Shown here: in pieces, positions 6,451 through 7,489 of the stretch | How positions within the stretch are numbered: the first letter of the stretch is position 1 | Layout: each line of letters starts with the position of its first letter | The notes under the pieces: generated by a model | What the model saw: only the letters and a program-made list of their open reading frames with translations | Databases searched by the model: none | What the model was told of the DNA's origin: nothing | Origin: JADLGJ01 sp031423615 | GTDB taxonomy: Bacteria > Omnitrophota > Gorgyraeia > Zapsychrales > JANLHA01 | DNA length: 7,489 nt | NCBI GenBank assembly: GCA_031423615.1 | Contig: JANPFV010000024.1 | Location: forward strand, 1 to 7,489 | Reading direction: 5' to 3' | Position numbers and translations under genes: made by a program

Positions 6451-7489
6451 TTAATCGCATGTCCTATCATCACATTTCCACGGCTTTCCATTTCGACAAT
6501 AAACAGTTGATAACCACATCTCAGCCTGAACTGAATTAGTAGAGATAACAACATTATTATCGCTGTCGACCATTACAAAAGCAATCCCTCCTGGATTTTC
6601 ACCCCAATTATGGTGTGCATTATTAAAGTCATTTAGAACTTCGATCTCAATCCTATGAGGGCCTGGTTGTAATAACCTGCTGCCACAAAAATTTCCAGAG
6701 CCATGATAATAGCCAGTCTCGGTATTTTGGCAGATCACATTCCCATCCAAATACACTTTAGCATAATCATCTACTCCATAAGTCATAGTATACGTATCTA
6801 CCTTTGTAATATTGACCGTTATCTTTATTTTCGCGGGCTCCCTATCCAAACACCCAGAATCCCCAGCTGGCGCCACCCAAGCAGCATAAAACCACATCAT
6901 ACTCCCCCATGGGCCATGCTGTCGAAGACCTATAAAAATCAAAGGACACCATGTCGAAGAACAATCCGCAGGGCAATTAGTAATATTTTCACCATAATTA
7001 GGATAACCATATTGTCCATTTTCACACGTGCCATTGCCGCATGTCACCATACAATTGGCCCCAACAGGATACGAGTCAGGAGTGCATTCGACCTTGCATC
7101 GGCTATCCGTATCATCATTACAATGACCTGCATTAACCGGACGAACGACCTTGCTTATAACATTTTTATTATAATCAGCCGGATCACACCATCCTTGGAC
7201 ATTGGCTCCCGGCGAATCGCATTGCAAAACACACTGCGCCTTGTCTTCGCAAGTATATACAAAGGTTGCGGTAGGACTGCCGCATAAGGCCTGCATTTCC
7301 ATTTTTCCATAAGCGCATCCACTTGGTCCTACGTGGGCTGCCAAAGATCCGCAAGCTCCGGTCTGTTGTATGCTGTCACAACAGCTATTCGTCGGATCAT
7401 CCCGGCATTCCGACATAACGGGTCTTAACCCAATGGGCAAACTGGCTTCGCAACCTAAGGGCACACAGGTACGGCTAAAAACTTTTTGT
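6451..7489 (-). CDS. Cys-rich secreted-type protein of unknown function, C-terminal part (cut by the right edge)
   Basis: The frame stays open from the stop at 6451 to the right edge (345 visible residues). An in-frame GTG at 7462-7464 is not convincing as a start, because Cys-rich sequence continues upstream of it. I do not recognise the family. It carries 27 cysteines in 345 residues, many in short-spaced pairs (SCCD, CVLQC, CKVEC), which points to a disulfide-bonded extracytoplasmic protein. At 6961-7041 lies CGNGTCENG followed by YGENITNCPADC, a motif widely seen in secreted bacterial and archaeal proteins ('CGNGxC...GE...CPxDC'). The last part (about 6541-6948) looks like a beta-sandwich: AKIKITVNITKVDTYTM, GVDDYAKVYLDGNVI, GPHRIEIEVLN, then NPGGIAFVMVDSDNNVV. 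The 'DDYAxVYLDG' and 'NPGGIAF' turns recall galactose-binding-like or PA14-like domains, so surface sugar or ligand binding is possible. Signal peptide and total length are outside the window. Confidence 0.85.
   Translation of the reverse strand, partial: QKVFSRTCVPLGCEASLPIGLRPVMSECRDDPTNSCCDSIQQTGACGSLAAHVGPSGCAYGKMEMQALCGSPTATFVYTCEDKAQCVLQCDSPGANVQGWCDPADYNKNVISKVVRPVNAGHCNDDTDSRCKVECTPDSYPVGANCMVTCGNGTCENGQYGYPNYGENITNCPADCSSTWCPLIFIGLRQHGPWGSMMWFYAAWVAPAGDSGCLDREPAKIKITVNITKVDTYTMTYGVDDYAKVYLDGNVICQNTETGYYHGSGNFCGSRLLQPGPHRIEIEVLNDFNNAHHNWGENPGGIAFVMVDSDNNVVISTNSVQAEMWLSTVYCRNGKPWKCDDRTCD

Noticed and set aside
6703..7287. Plus-strand open frame of 194 codons opposite the Cys-rich gene
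   Set aside because: Its composition (many Ile, Arg, Thr, His) looks like an antisense shadow, and the minus-strand frame has clear protein-like motifs and Cys patterning.

Overview
The window holds five protein-coding genes of an unidentified Gram-negative bacterium; both edges cut through a gene. Gram-negative is inferred from the TolC-type outer-membrane channel at the left edge and from several secreted proteins with plain Sec signal peptides and no sortase or S-layer anchor. Base composition looks moderate. Large secreted modular glycosidases, Cys-rich secreted proteins with a CGNGxC...NCPxDC motif and a short RsmI-like methylase would fit an uncultivated lineage such as Omnitrophota or the wider PVC/Bacteroidota neighbourhood. 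This placement is an inference of low confidence.

Layout, left to right: (1) 1-631, minus strand, the N-terminal part of a TolC-family outer-membrane efflux protein. (2) 739-1440, minus, a short SAM-dependent methylase of the RsmI/tetrapyrrole-methylase superfamily. (3) 1450-5544, minus, a 1364-residue secreted family GH5 glycoside hydrolase with two tandem carbohydrate-binding-like modules, two FN3-like modules, the catalytic barrel, two IPT/TIG-like modules, a cadherin/He_PIG-like Ig domain and a C-terminal CARDB domain. (4) 5545-5730, a divergent control region with a near-perfect sigma70-type promoter facing left and a probable extended -10 promoter facing right. (5) 5731-6414, plus, a family 2 glycosyltransferase of the polyprenyl-phosphate mannose/glucose synthase type. 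(6) 6416-6441, a perfect-stem hairpin acting as a terminator for the two convergent genes around it. (7) 6451-7489, minus, the C-terminal part of a very Cys-rich, probably secreted protein with a C-terminal beta-sandwich-like domain.

The GH5 gene, the methylase (9 bases between stop and start) and possibly the TolC gene (107 bases further) read in the same direction and may form one transcription unit from the strong promoter at 5629-5656. The glycosidase would act outside the cell on a beta-glucan-like polymer, while the divergent glycosyltransferase would work in the cytoplasm on envelope glycan precursors. No shared pathway for these genes is evident. No rRNA, tRNA, CRISPR array, transposase or phage gene was seen. 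The most unusual items are the unassigned tandem modules of the GH5 protein, the short methylase subfamily, and the Cys-rich protein at the right edge.
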